NCBI GenBank assembly: GCA_022225965.2
Contig: JAKJXP020000007.1
Location: 310,001 to 374,000 of the forward strand
DNA length: 64,000 bases
Reading direction: 5' to 3'
Source: Diatrype stigma
Taxonomy: Eukaryota; Ascomycota; Sordariomycetes; Xylariales; Diatrypaceae
A program made the position numbers and the translations under genes. Below, in pieces: positions 24,843-36,146 of the stretch. The notes under the pieces were generated by a model. That model saw nothing but the letters and a program-made list of their open reading frames with translations. It was not told the origin of the DNA and did not search any database. The first letter of the stretch is position 1. Every line of letters begins with the position of its first letter.

Positions 24843-25995
24843 CTATCTGTTGTCCGTGATGCCCATGTAAATAAAGTACATAGGTAGATGAATATACACG
24901 TAGCAAAGAGTCTACTAGTAAGTAAGTAGTGGCATTGGTATCGAGACCCCCCCTACTTACTCACTTATTTACCATGTCAGACTAGCGCACCCCGTGCTAT
25001 GCGACCAAGTCCCGCTTCCATGGGTGGTATGGGTATGGGGTATGGGGTTTAGATCGTACGCCTAGCCCTGGCGTCGCGCTATTTCCCTTGATATATCATA
25101 TAATACTGCATCGTTCTTAGACAAAGCTCCGTTATAGGGCCGGGCCCGAAAGGACGGGAAGGGATGGGGTCGGGTGGGGTCGGGGTCGGAGTCGTTGAAG
25201 CAAAGCAAAGCAGATAGACTAAAGGACTAGAGGAACTCTCTCCAGCCAGCCACTCCATTCTCTCTAGTCTCCATCTCATTATACAACCTATTAGATACCG
25301 TGACAATTTGGCGCTGGTCGTTAAAATCGCCCGTTGAACGTTCTAGACGTCGTAGAGGACGCACACGACTGGATCGAGGCGGGTTCGGTCTGGCGTGGCG
25401 AAAGAAGCCATTTCTTGCGGACGTTGCGGGGAATGGGGATGAGATGGGGGACCAGGGCCGAGGAGAGAAGCCGGTCGTCGAGCCTGAGGACTTGGCGTGG
25501 ATCTCGGAACAGGAGGCGCTGGAGGACAAGTGCGGCGAAGAGGGGTGTTTACGTGGACGAGCGCCGAGCCGAAGATCGCTCACTCTCTTGGACACGTTCA
25601 AATTGTTGCGCTCGTGCGGATCGGGGAGGATGGAGCAAGGCGGATAGGTATAGCGAGCATTCTGTCTTGGTCGCGCTATGTTCATCACACAAAAGAGCAG
25701 GAAGCAAACCCAAGAACATCTTAGTTTGCATGTGGAAGGTGTATGTAGTCACAGGCATGTTAAGTGATAGCACTGGAGGCCGAGTAGATCAAACGTAGGG
25801 GATCAAGTTAGAAAAACAATCGAATGTGGTTATCAAAGCTATCATCATATGCTAAGCACCTATGAGTATACCACTACGACCTAGAGCCAGAAAGCCTCAG
25901 CTCGCTCGAACGCCGACACTCCTCGAGATCAATCACAGCCAAAGAAAAACCAGCCTCTGGCTATCTAGCTAATCAGAAATCGATCTACCATATCA

Positions 25996-27627
25996 TCAAG
26001 CGGAAGCCTGTTCTGCCTCCACAGCCTTGGCGTCCTTGACGTCGTCGGAGAGCATGCCCTTCCCGCCAGCCTCCTCGTCGACCATGCCGGCCGAGGGGGC
26101 GGATAGGCCGATCTCGGCGGTGGTGAAGGCGTCGGCGGGGTCGCGGTAGGCGGGGACGAAGTTGACGGCGAGGGCGTAGGTCTCGGCGGCGACGAAGAAC
26201 ATCAGGGGCACGACCATGGCGAGGGCGGTGCCGTGGGCGTCGGCCGCGACGCCCGTCAGGGGCGGGACGACGGCGCCGCCGAAGACGCCGGCGACGAGCC
26301 AGCCCGAGCCGCGCTTGGTGTGCCGGCCGAGCCCGCGCATGCCGAGCGCCACGATGGTCGGGAAGCAGATCGACTCGAAGAACAGCGTGAGGTACAGCAT
26401 CGACATGCCCACGTTCTCGCGCTGCGTGATGGCCGGCGCGATGAAGACGACGCAGGCCGTCAGGAACCCCAGGAACACCCAGCGCGGCCGCGCGTACCGC
26501 ATGACGAGGACGCCGAAGAAGCGGCCCGCGGCGAAGCCGCCCTGCGCGCCGGCCAGGAACTGCGACGCGGCGGCGTCGGTCGTGTCGGCCCGCGTGTCCT
26601 TGACGTAGTTGATGAAGTAGCTCGCGATGGCGATCTGCGCGCCGGTGTAGCAGAACTGGGCGAAGGCGGCGTGGAAGAGCCGGTACTGCCGCCAGAACGG
26701 CTTGCCGGTGTCGGCGTCGGCGTGCGTCTCGGTCGCCTGGTAGGCCATGTCGGCGTCGGTGATCTCCGGGATGGTCGAGAGGAAGAACACGGCGGCCAGC
26801 ACGAAGACGAAGATGGCGATCGCCAGGTACACCCACTGCACGTTCGAGAGCGCCGTCTCGTCGTTGAACGTGAAGAACACGTACGAGCCCATGACGGGGG
26901 CGACCACGGTGCCGATCCCGTTGAAGGCCTGCGAGAGGTTGATCCGGATCTCGGCATATCGGGGAGGACCACAGACTGGTTCACACGGTCAGCCTTACCG
27001 AGTCGATCGAAGAGTGTGCCGGGAGCTAATAGAACATACCTGTAATGTATGGGTTGGCTGCGGTTTCAAGCGATCCTAGCCCATTTCCTATAATGAAGAT
27101 AGCAACGCAGAAACCGCCGAATGATTTAGCTACAATGCAGGGCCATGCAACGAGAGCTCCAATGCCTAATTCGAGCCCTGTTAGATAGAACTCAACACCC
27201 AGTTTATCCGCATGAGCGCGTAGTTACCATATAAGCAGAGACCCCATATGAAGGTGGCGCGGTATCCGAAATGCCGCAAGATCCAGTTCGCGTGGCCAAG
27301 GGAAGCAAGGGGGTAGGCACTGCAGCGGTCAGTCAAGGTCCGCGATATGATGGCCCGGAAGAGCCCAAAGGGCCAAAGGGGAGCTCAAACTTACCCGAAG
27401 TAGGCCGCCTGGAGACCAGAAGATCGAGCCTTGGTGATGCCGAGGGTGTTCTGGAAATGCTTATTCAAGGTATCAAGCAACCCGTAACTGAATCCCCAGA
27501 GGAAGAACAATATAGTAACCAGGCAGATGGGGTACAACGATTGCCTCAGCGTCAACTCGGCGGCCTTCGTTTGTTGGTCGGTCCGGGCCCGGAGGGACCT
27601 TCTCTTGAGGAAAGCCTTGAAGCCCAT
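25996..27627 (-). CDS. MFS sugar transporter, fucose permease (FHS) type
   Basis: Plasma-membrane 12-helix transporter of the fucose:proton symporter branch of the major facilitator superfamily; the substrate is probably a sugar, but the sequence does not say which. Four exons, 27627-27395, 27319-27228, 27165-27040 and 26975-25996, with introns of 75, 62 and 64 nt that have CTGAC or CTAAC branch sites, give 476 residues. Every junction rebuilds a conserved block: AAYFGAYPLASLG, FIWGLCLYGIGAL and NPYITVCGPPRYAEIRINL, followed by SQAFNGIGTVVAPVMGSY. The first helix is PICLVTILFFLWGFSYGLLD, with the family's typical DTLNKHFQ motif after it. The N-terminus is short, basic and cytoplasmic; the C-terminus (about 440-476) is acidic and soluble. 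The last exon is strikingly GC-rich compared with the first three. No catabolic enzyme or regulator is adjacent. Confidence 0.93.
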
Positions 27628-30239
27628 AGCGCGCTACCTATACCTTATGTACTCAAGTAGCTTATAGTTGTATGAGCTGGAAGGATTCCAGGTTCCCGCT
27701 GATGTCGACGTATGGGGATGGACGTTGTGGTTCCTCGACAACACTAAACCGACGGTTTTATGGGAACGAGCGGTATCATACATAGGACGGGAGTGTCGAG
27801 TTAGGGCTCGGCTCAGTCCATGCTACGGGGGGGGAACATGCCCTAGATATATGAATTGACTACCTAGTACTATTGTCTATACATAACTGCAGGTGCCTGC
27901 GTGGTGAACAACCGGGAACTCACTGATTAAATGCGTTCCTTGACTCAAGGACCCTGTACCCTGTGTTACTACCCCGGGGGGAAGGGGCGCTACTCCGCTA
28001 CTCCACAGACCTGAACGGGAATGCGCTGGGGCCGACCCAATCGTTGACCAGAAGCAAGGGAGCTAGATCGCTGATCACTAACCTCTTCTGTAACAGTATC
28101 GCTCTAGTCGCTATTGGGGAACGCTAATTGTGACTAGGCGATCCGGGGTTGGAATGCGGGGGGGAGGGCTTTGCGGGTCAGTGCAGGCCGAGGAGGTGAT
28201 ACAAATGTACGAAGCATATGTAGACAGATAGACAGGAAAGCAAAGAATGTAGGTACCTATCGAGCTGACCAATATCTTCCGATGGGCAGTACGAAGTCAA
28301 CCAGAACAAGGAAGGGCGTGCAGAGCATCGAGAAGGTTGCCAAGCCAAGCCTGTGCTACATACATAAGTATGTAGACCAGTATGTAGTATATTGCTTTTG
28401 CATCCTCCCAGGCAGAGTCCGGAAAAAACCATACGGATCTCAGTGGCCCAAGCGTGACATATGTATGGTTTTTATCGGACCCTGCCTGCCTCCAAATCCT
28501 CTCCAAGTCCTCTCCAAATCCTACGCTATGTGTGAAGCTATCCTTGCGAGACCCCTCGATATTTGGCCAAATAACACCTAGGTACTCATAGTCCTGCACA
28601 AGTGCATACATATAATCTTTCTAGAAGACTTCTGCATGTGCCATTGTCCTATACACACCTACTCAAGGTGCCACATCACGCAGATCGACTCAAATGTCGT
28701 GCATTCTTCTAGTCATATGATCATGTGATAATCCTCATATACTAGGTACTTTCACTTTCTCGATTCTCCGATCCTCGCCCAATTGTAGCGATGGTCTCAG
28801 TTCAGCTCGGGTGTTTATTACCCACCACTGTTGCGCCAATGACTCGAGCATGCGGTAAGGCGATGCAAGCGTGAGATGCCAAATCATGTGATACTTGAGA
28901 TAATGCCGTCGTACAAGGTTCCTGGGGAGCCATTTGCTCCATATATTTCAAGCCTAGTCAAGACGCAGAGTTCCATCGTCTGAGACAGGCGTTGATTCTT
29001 ATCGGATACGCGTAAAATCAGATGAAGATGAGATGCCAAGACAGCCTTAGAGAGAACGCCCAGATAGCTGATTCGAAATATATGAACTGTTCATCATGGA
29101 GATGTGAACATAACCCTCTGTCTTTAGACCTCCGAAGAAATAATACGCATGTATACGAAGATATCAACCTAGGAATATAACTGCATATTTACCCCTTTTT
29201 CTTATCCTGAACTTGTCCCACGTTAAGACATGACAATGCTCTTCGGAGACCACTCCGATACACCACCGAAACGTATTCTTCGTTGAATGATTACTCATTT
29301 GGATCATAGCATCGCACCCGTCCCCGTCAATGTGTAGAAGATGTGTGATCACCGGGGTTCTAAATTGCGAGTTTGATTAGAGATTCACCGTTCTAAAAAT
29401 GCCACGAACGTATAGTGAGACATGTCAAGCGAGTATGGTGATCAACCCATGCCTTCAGACAATCTGGTGGGAATGTCGTTTCCCAACCATCCGTAGTGTT
29501 GCGACCTGGAGAGTCGTGCTATGCGGCACGGTGCGATGACATCGTACAACGTGTTGCTGTCTGAGACATGTGTCGTGCCTGTATTGGTTTCTGGTAGATT
29601 CACGGACCAACCACCTCTAAAGCTGTATGATGACTAAACCAATATCAAAGTGGTTTACTTTGTGAGTGTTCTTGGGATCCAAAGGCAGATGCCAAAGAGA
29701 CGCTACAGTCTTTGCTGCTATTTCGCCATGGGATTTTCGACTCAATGGTTTGTATCACATAAGCTAAGACATGCTTGAACGTGGAACCAGTGACACCAAT
29801 GTTATTTTATAGGGCTAAAGGAGAGGAGAAGGCCCCGGTGGTACACAGCAGGTGTTCTCCAATATCTTCTTCGGGACATATTTTGGCAACGCTAGGACGC
29901 CAAGTATTCTGTGGTATCGTCATGCATGATTTTGGATCACGGTCTTCTTTAGCTCTAGGAATTATTGGTTGTTAGGAATCAAAAGGATATGCAGAATTTG
30001 GGGAGATGTTGGGCAGTTCTCACGAGTGTATGAGCTGTATCTATTACTCCCCGGGGCTTTATTTCGGGTCAATTCATACCCCATACACTCTTTATGTTTA
30101 TAGAAATGAAGCTAGACATCCCTCACATTCTGAATAGCATAGCTCTATTTGGCCTGTTGCGGAGGAAAAGCGGAGTGAGCTCCCTAGCCTCCCATTGCTG
30201 TCACATATGCAGCCCGTGGAACCCAATGTTTTAGCGGCC
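27628..30239. other. Intergenic region, no gene seen
   Basis: About 2.6 kb upstream of the transporter. It contains direct repeats of CTCTCCAAATCCT (28488-28525) and otherwise unique, moderately AT-rich DNA. Open frames at 28171-28581 and 29775-29975 (+) are unsupported. Confidence 0.5.
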
Positions 30240-30995
30240 TTACACAGGACCTTCCTCCGGAGGAGGGCACTCAAAGTTCGTCATGTCGTAGCAGCTTAGA
30301 AACCCATTCTTGGGGAAAAGAGTCTCATCTGTTTACGGTCTGGTCAGTCTGGAAACTACAGTATCTCATTCCGCTGCTAGAAGTTTCCACTTACCCAGAT
30401 TGACAGTGCTCTCGATCAAATGGTCCTCGTCATGACCGGGATTGCAGTTGCACTTCATCATGTTGCTTCCATTGGCTCCGTAGTATGTGCAATCGAAGCA
30501 ACTGGACGAGAACCCTCCAAGCTTGCGGGGCACGATCTTGCCATCAACGTTGACGAAGCATCTGGGAAAATAGTGGTCAGTCATCCATGCTTTCCATTAC
30601 TCACAGCAGCTGTAGCAAGGACGTGCTTACAAGTCTAGGTCTAGGTAAGAGCATCTGATGTCATGAGGCCTGTCGTAGACGCTTCCACAGTGTCCGATGA
30701 GATAATAGGTGATCGGTTTCTCTTTCGCAAGGTAGAGAGAGAGGCCGGTACAAGTGAGACGAATGTCCTTCTCCGGTTTGCGAGTTCCAGCAGCATCAAT
30801 GGACAAGTTGTAGGTGGTCAGGTAATCAGCCAGGTCAAAGTCACCAGAATCGAGGCTGATACCGGTGGGGATCGGGCCAGAGTCAAAGATGTGGGTGGAA
30901 GAAGCCATAGCCTGGTTTGACTGCAGCTCTTGGGACGCGACCATTGCCGACCAACAGGTCAGTGAGAGGACGCTAAACAGCGTGGCGAGGATCAT
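30240..30995 (-). CDS. Secreted cyanovirin-N homology (CVNH) lectin-like protein
   Basis: Three exons, 30995-30631, 30561-30395 and 30328-30240, with introns of 69 and 66 nt, give 206 residues. The ATG at 30995 begins a signal peptide (MILATLFSVLSLTCWSAMVA). After a 60-residue spacer, two tandem half-domains show the CVNH pattern of a Cys-bounded strand, a Leu-Asp strand and a Cys-x-N-x-DG turn. The first runs from IRLTCTGLSLYL to SYLDLDLCFVNVDGK; the second runs from FSSSCFDCTYYG to STVNLDETLFPKNGFLSC. Both introns fall inside these strands, and only correct splicing restores YLDLDLCFVN and VNLDETLFPKNG, which strongly supports the model. CVNH proteins bind mannose-type glycans. Here the protein is probably secreted, perhaps acting on the fungus's own wall or on other organisms; that role is inferred. 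Extra cysteines (CFDC, CNC) are more than the usual two disulfides. Confidence 0.88.
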
Positions 30996-31003
30996 CTTGA
31001 TGG

Positions 31004-31061
31004 CTGTTTCCGGTGGTAGAATTGGCGTGTAGCAGAATAACAATCGATTTGCGAGACTCAC
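31004..31061 (-). other. Possible 5' UTR intron of the CVNH gene
   Basis: On the minus strand, a GTGAGT donor at 31061 and a GAAACAG acceptor ending at 31004 would remove 58 nt just upstream of the start codon at 30995. There is no strong branch site, so this is a suggestion only. Confidence 0.3.
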
Positions 31062-32155
31062 GTGATTCTGAAGTCACAAGGAATCGTGGGGGAATTTGAG
31101 GTTGTAAGAATCAAGAGTATGTACTTGGTTTTATGTAGGTACTTGGTTTACCCAGGTATCTACCTAGGTATGTATAATTTTACCCAAGTACTGTGTTCCT
31201 TGACTTCTTAGGAAGGCACAAGGGTACATGAACAGACATATGGTAGGTACCATGGCCAGTAGGTACTGCCTAAGGTAGGTACGATAGGTAGTCTAACCAC
31301 AGGACACAGGCAGGAAGCTGTCCCTCAGCGTCATACATAACACGACATGAGGAAGGAGGCTTCAAGTTTATACTTGTAAATTGCTACCTACATACATAGG
31401 TAGTACCTACCCCCTCAGCCCCCTATCATGACCTTCGCATGGATCCCAGTTTCAAGTATTCCTTACCTCCTACATAGTAGTAAGTACTTCTATACCATCA
31501 TGAATGCTGGGCCTGATGTAGGTATCATACACAGCTCTTATATGAGTTGTTAAGCTTACCATGCCTTGAACCGGCGCTTGTGCGTAGAATAAGCCAGTTC
31601 GCCCTCTGAATGTAGCTACCTACAACACAGGGATCTAGGCAGTTTCACCGTGTGCTTAGGGGTATTCTATCACTGCTCTGTACTAATTCCTAGATGTATA
31701 ATTTGAACATATCCTACATATTTGGGCAATGTGGCTATAATATCGGTTTAAGTCGTAGTGGTGCCTCGGACATCGCGTCTGCTTTGTATATCCCTAGTGG
31801 ATCATACACCTCTAGCTTCGAGGCCATACATCCCCGGGTAGTTGACAGTATGGGTTGCCCTTCTTAAGTGTTATGATACATAGAGGTCCAGGCAATAGAC
31901 GATATCAAACTAAAAAGAAAGGGGATGGGGGGTGGGGGTGAGGAGAAGAGAGAGCGAGAGAAAAGATGGCAATGTCAAACACTAGGAGGCAAATAGAATT
32001 ACGCTAATGAGTTGAAATAACATCAAGATGTGACGATGGTCTGAGGGTAATAGCGAGCGCTCCCATCATAGTTCGATATACAAATTAAGATTGGGAAGCC
32101 AAAGTTTTAAAGCCATCCGTTGCTACCGGACATAGCTAAAGCTCACTCTCACTAC

Positions 32156-32163
32156 TATATAAA
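32156..32163 (+). promoter_or_regulatory. TATA box of the RNase H-domain gene
   Basis: TATATAAA, 94 bp before the ATG at 32257. It is followed by a C/A-rich leader with AACACCACAGACAG, typical of a fungal 5' UTR. Good spacing supports a real promoter and an expressed gene. Confidence 0.6.
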
Positions 32164-32256
32164 GCCTCGACAACGCTCGCAGCAACTAACACCACAGACA
32201 GCTTTCCTTTCATCGTATTTTCTGAATAGCATCGGATGTGATAAGCAGTCCCAAAC

Positions 32257-33309
32257 ATGTCCAGACGCATTCTCCAAGGCTGGGCCCCCATATTCGGGGG
32301 TTCTATAAGGAGAACCAGCCCCGGCTTCACAAGATCCGCAGCACAGGATGTGCGGGTTCGGCCCTTCGAACGGCTTCAACACTCTGCAGCCCATACGCAG
32401 AAGCAGGTGGACGCAGTCATGCTTGGACTCGCGTCGCTAAAACAAAAAGACACGCATAATAAGCAAACGACAGCAAAAAACACCCCGAAGCCCCAGGTCG
32501 CGCTTCCGGGGAGGGCACGCGATAACAGCCCAACCCCTCGTTTCTGCATCGAAGAACAGGAAATCGCCAAGAGCTTCGCTTTGAGAGCGGTGCAGCCAGG
32601 GTCAGACTTGGGGGACAGGCTGGTGCTTTATACCGACGCCACTTACCTGCCCGCTCGGAACATGGGCGGGATGGCAGTTGTGTATAAGCACTTCTTGGGC
32701 GACTCGGTTCCTGCCTGGACTGACAAAGCACACGCTGCCGTCTTTCTTGGTTCTCATAACAAGGCCGAGGCACTCGCTATCCGGGACGCCTTGGAGATTG
32801 CCCTAGTAGAGATCCGGACGTACTATGGAGTCGGCGGAGAAAAGGGGCCGAGAACAAGCAAGCTGCCCCGGGTCATGATCTTCACCGATTCCCAAGGAGC
32901 CCTGCAGGCACTTCGAAACTATCTGTTATCGGGAACTATCAAGCAAGTGTGGGATGGGTTCGTATTTGCGGAGTTGCGTGTATTTCTTGATGCTCTGGAC
33001 GCAAGGGGGATATGCGTGGAGTTTCATTGGGTTCCTGGACACAACAGTCAGGTTGAAGGGAACTGCCGTGCCGACCGTTTGGCTAGGCACGCAACCGATG
33101 CCCTCGAATGCATTGCGCCAGGCAATCCAGCTCGAGCCATCGAGGTGATAGAGCATTGCAGGCGACTAGCGAGGCAGTCGGAGTTATTCCAACGAGGCCT
33201 ATATGGAGCTGGGTTAGGAGTACCCCTTCAGAAACTCTTCGACGAACAAATGACACCTATGGGAAGTGGCCCAGCAACTCCTTGGATTAGCAAGTCAACC
33301 AGCATGTAG
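32257..33309 (+). CDS. Stand-alone RNase H superfamily domain protein
   Basis: Intronless, 350 residues. Residues about 120-290 form an RNase H type-1 fold, which cleaves the RNA strand of RNA-DNA hybrids. The catalytic carboxylates are present: D127 (LYTDATY), E171 (HNKAEALAI), D211 (IFTDSQGAL) and D273 (CRADRLAR), with the usual WVPGH loop (H262) before the last Asp. There is no hybrid-binding N-terminal domain and no reverse transcriptase. The N-terminal 100 residues are Arg/Lys/Gln-rich with few acidic residues (MSRRILQGWAPIFGGSIRRT) and could be a mitochondrial presequence. The TDAT...NKAEALAIRDAL...TDSQGAL...WVPGH pattern is that of RNase H domains of fungal LINE-type retrotransposons and their single-copy host relatives. 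No retrotransposon remains surround it, and a TATA box precedes it, so a domesticated host gene is the likely status. It is convergent with the glycohydrolase-like gene 344 bp away. Confidence 0.9.
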   Translation: MSRRILQGWAPIFGGSIRRTSPGFTRSAAQDVRVRPFERLQHSAAHTQKQVDAVMLGLASLKQKDTHNKQTTAKNTPKPQVALPGRARDNSPTPRFCIEEQEIAKSFALRAVQPGSDLGDRLVLYTDATYLPARNMGGMAVVYKHFLGDSVPAWTDKAHAAVFLGSHNKAEALAIRDALEIALVEIRTYYGVGGEKGPRTSKLPRVMIFTDSQGALQALRNYLLSGTIKQVWDGFVFAELRVFLDALDARGICVEFHWVPGHNSQVEGNCRADRLARHATDALECIAPGNPARAIEVIEHCRRLARQSELFQRGLYGAGLGVPLQKLFDEQMTPMGSGPATPWISKSTSM

Positions 33310-33653
33310 TTGCAAGAATCACCGGTGTCATATTATACTTTCTGTCACCGAATCAATCATCCTTTCACAAGATTAGTATATTAACTGCCTGTTATTACCT
33401 ATCAAGTATTATACTATTCACATGCACTTCCCATTTTGTACTACAGTTTTGTCAGAAAATAACTGCAACAATAAAAAAACCTTGATAATTCTCAAGTGCT
33501 AAAGGTAACCGAATTGTGCTTGCTAATCTTGGTATAAAGGCTGCTCTCTTATCCCGAACGCCTTAGATCATGCTTAATGGTGGCTTAGATGATGCCCATA
33601 ATCATTCCTACCTCCCCGTTTGGAAGATAGATTCTACACATTTTATTTGACCC
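33310..33653. other. AT-rich intergenic region between convergent genes
   Basis: 344 bp holding the 3' ends of the RNase H-domain and glycohydrolase-like genes. It is AT-rich with AATAAA-like signals (AATAAAAAAA about 33471). No other feature was seen. Confidence 0.6.
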
Positions 33654-34133
33654 CTAAACGACCACCTTCCCGACCTCCCTATCCCCCAGCACGCGCTCGA
33701 ACACGTCGAAGTTGCCGCCGGCCTCGGCCCTGCGGTCCAGGACGGCGAACCAGATCTCGCGGAACCAGCGCCCGCCGGCGAACTCGGCCTCGCCGTCGAG
33801 GACCTCGAGCCAGCAGCGCGCCACCTCGGCCGGCGGGTTGCGGAACACGCCGCAGCCCAGCGCCGCCAGCACCAGCAGCTCGTGCCCGCCCCGCGCCGCC
33901 GCCCGCAGCGCCTGCCGCATCTTCTCCTTGGTCAGGTCGCGGTCCGCCGCGTCGCGGTACACCGCCCTCTCCTCCCTGTCGCCGGAGCCCGAGCCTAGGG
34001 CCGAGGCCGTGACCGTGCGCAGCGCCGGCTTCTTGATCGCCGCCACGCTGACGACGCTGACGACGGGCAGCGATGCGGCAGTCGTGGTGGTGGTGTTGGT
34101 GTTGGTGGGAGTGGTTGTGGTGGATGTAGTGGC

Positions 34134-34165
<32 letters not shown>

Positions 34166-34781
34166 GGGTGGGGGAGGGGGAGAGAAGGAGGCGGTGGCCC
34201 TCGGTCATGGACGACCGGATGACGAGGACGTCGCGGGTGTAGATGACCGCGAGCGGCGCCAGCGGGTAGTAGCGCCGGCGCAGGGACATGGCGAGCGAGC
34301 TGCGGTAGCACAGGGCCTCCTCCTGGGCGACGGCGCCGGTGAGCCAGCCGCCGCCGGGCCTGACGTCCGAGGCGAGGTTCATGACGGCGACGCGCTGGCT
34401 GATGTCGGTGGTGGTGGTGGTGGTGGTAGTGGCGGCGGTGCTTGTGCTAGGCTGTTGCGGCTGCTGGGCGCCCAGGGAGTCCGCCATCATGATGGCGGCG
34501 TCGAGCGAGTCCAAGTTGAGGACCTTGATGCGCGTTCCGTATGTCCTAGGACGATGTGAAGGAGATGCTGATGGTGGTGGGGGTGGTGACGAGACCAGCT
34601 CGAACCGCATAGCTCTAGAGGACACATCGAGGGCTGGCAGGTCGTCTGGGCTGTACACCTGGGACCGCCTTGCATGTAGATGAGGCAGCTGCTGCAGGAT
34701 GCCGGGGAGGACCGTCTGGGTCTCCCGGGCCACCTCCGTGAGAGTGGCCTTGCGGTTGGCGTGCCGTGGTGTTCTTGACAT
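33654..34781 (-). CDS. Microbial-type poly(ADP-ribose) glycohydrolase-like protein
   Basis: Intronless, 375 residues. The macrodomain fold of the TIGR02452/DUF2263 family is shown by the PARG signature GGG-x7-QEE at 143-155 (RPGGGWLTGAVAQEEALCYR) and by LAALGCGVFRNPPAEVA near the C-terminus. These enzymes remove ADP-ribose polymers; Glu154 and Glu155 correspond to the catalytic pair. The N-terminal part (about 1-60: RKATLTEVARETQTVLPGIL) is the conserved helical lead-in of the family. Two low-complexity insertions, Thr-rich at about 113-125 and Pro/Thr/Ala-rich at about 200-240, are encoded by GGT/GGC trinucleotide-like repeats and are absent from most relatives I know. They lie in loops and keep the frame open. 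Likely nuclear or cytosolic, in DNA-damage or NAD-linked signalling, by analogy. Confidence 0.88.
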
Positions 34782-36146
34782 ATTGAAGGCCGTGCTCGTG
34801 CTACCTTTGAGTGTAGGTGAGAGAGAGAAGTTCTCCAGTCTTCAAGGTCTAATATGGCCGTCTAGTATATTTTCCTAAGTGATCGGATCCTTCTTGATTA
34901 TTGTGAAGGTTTTCCTGTCGTCGCTGGTTATGTTTCCACCTTGCCTGGAGCGGCCTGACACAGCTATATATATAGTTCTAAACTGTAAGCAACTAGTTAG
35001 TCGTTTAGCTTTTATTCAACTGGTCTCGTAACGACATTGATGATCGTCGATCGGTAACTACAACTCAACAATGATGCTGATACTCGCAGAGAAAGGAAAC
35101 GTCGTTCATGTTCAGCACCCGAGACACGTTACATGTAACAATGTCTGGGACAATGTCTGGGAGAACATTGACATTGTGTAGGTCGAGGGCCAGGCTGCTG
35201 TGGCTGCCTTCACTACAAAGGGATTATGGGGTTGTATTGTACTACCTTGTAAGCAATAAGGGGTTGTACGAAGTTACATACATGTACAATGCCATCAAGG
35301 AGAAGTTTAGCTTAGCCTAATCGAGAGTCTTAGCTATGACAGGCTGACAGCAACTGCTTTTGTGAAGTATTTGTGAAGTATCCTACGTACTAAGTAGACT
35401 GACTTCCTGTTACGAAACTACAGGATAACACACAGATGGAGACTAAAATGACATAATTAGTTTCAAGTTGTCTAGATAAGAAGAACTCTTGCTAATAACA
35501 GTTGATGATCTAACGTTAGCTGTTGTCTGGGGTATATAGAATCTGATTTCCAAGACCTTCCCCCTCCCCCGTCCTCCGCCCCTTTTCTATACCATCCTTG
35601 TCCTACCCCTCCCTTCCCCAGCCGGGCCTCCGCATCAGATCTATAATTATTCACAGTTGCCAAGCCCAGCATCAATATCACCATCACCATCAACCGACGG
35701 GTATCTCATTGATTACTACTACTACTAGCAACCAGCAATCAACAACAGGAGCGTGTGAGAAAATGACAGGTGGGTAGGCGGGTACGTGAGATAGGTAGGT
35801 ATATAGCATTCGTTCTCCGTCACGCTTGAAACGGTGGGGAAATTGATGGAAAAAAAAAAAAAAAAAAAAGAGTAAACATATAAAATACATGTGTATGTGT
35901 ATGGGTGTGTGTGTGCATGCAACATCTAAAAGACACACAGAGACAGAGATAGAAATAGAGAAAGTAGAACAAGAAAAGATAAGAATGAAAATGGTATAAA
36001 AAGCTCCCCTCCTCCCCCCATACCTCGTGATTATCACATCTTGCCCTGTAATTCTCCAACACTGGTCGTGCACGAATACACCAGAATATGCCTTGGCTCG
36101 TGCGCGTTGAATTTTTCTTTTCTATTTCGAGGCTTGCAGCTGCTGC
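34782..36146. other. Intergenic region
   Basis: Contains the promoter of the glycohydrolase-like gene on its left and the 3' UTR of the acyltransferase gene on its right. It includes a 20-base poly(A) run at 35850-35869 and a GT/TG run at about 35889-35915. An open frame at 35690-36073 (-) merely translates the poly(A) and CT-rich tracts. Confidence 0.5.
35850..35869. repeat. Poly(A) homopolymer tract
   Basis: Twenty consecutive A residues on the plus strand, about 280 bp downstream of the acyltransferase stop codon. Homopolymer; a retroposed poly(A) tail is possible, but no retrotransposon sequence is attached. Confidence 0.9.

Larger units (their letters stand above)
22991..25995. other. 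Intergenic region with GC-rich patches of unclear status
   Basis: Contains a hexamer repeat (23112-23152) followed by a duplicated 13-mer, AT-rich unique sequence (23500-24350), and two GC-rich patches at about 24480-24790 and 25330-25660. The second patch has open frames on both strands (25300-25647 and 25334-25798 on +, 25688-25227 on -), none recognisable. The first patch is listed separately. The region presumably also carries the transporter's 3' UTR at its right edge. Confidence 0.4.
30996..32256. other. Shared promoter region of two divergent genes
   Basis: Lies between the divergent CVNH gene and the RNase H-domain gene. It contains many GTAGGTA/TACCTA motifs and TACCTAGGTA (31140-31420), a GGGGATGGGGGGTGGGGG run and GAGAGCGAGAGA (31920-31960), and a TATA box on the plus strand at 32156. 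Confidence 0.6.

Noticed and set aside
26233..27045. 270-codon open frame on the plus strand
   Set aside because: It is antisense to the GC-rich last exon of the MFS transporter. Its Arg/Glu/Asp/Val-rich reading is the usual shadow of GC-rich codons.
33310..33653. AT-rich stretch as a possible third transposon relic
   Set aside because: No inverted ends or target duplication could be found; it is better explained as the 3' flanks of two convergent genes.
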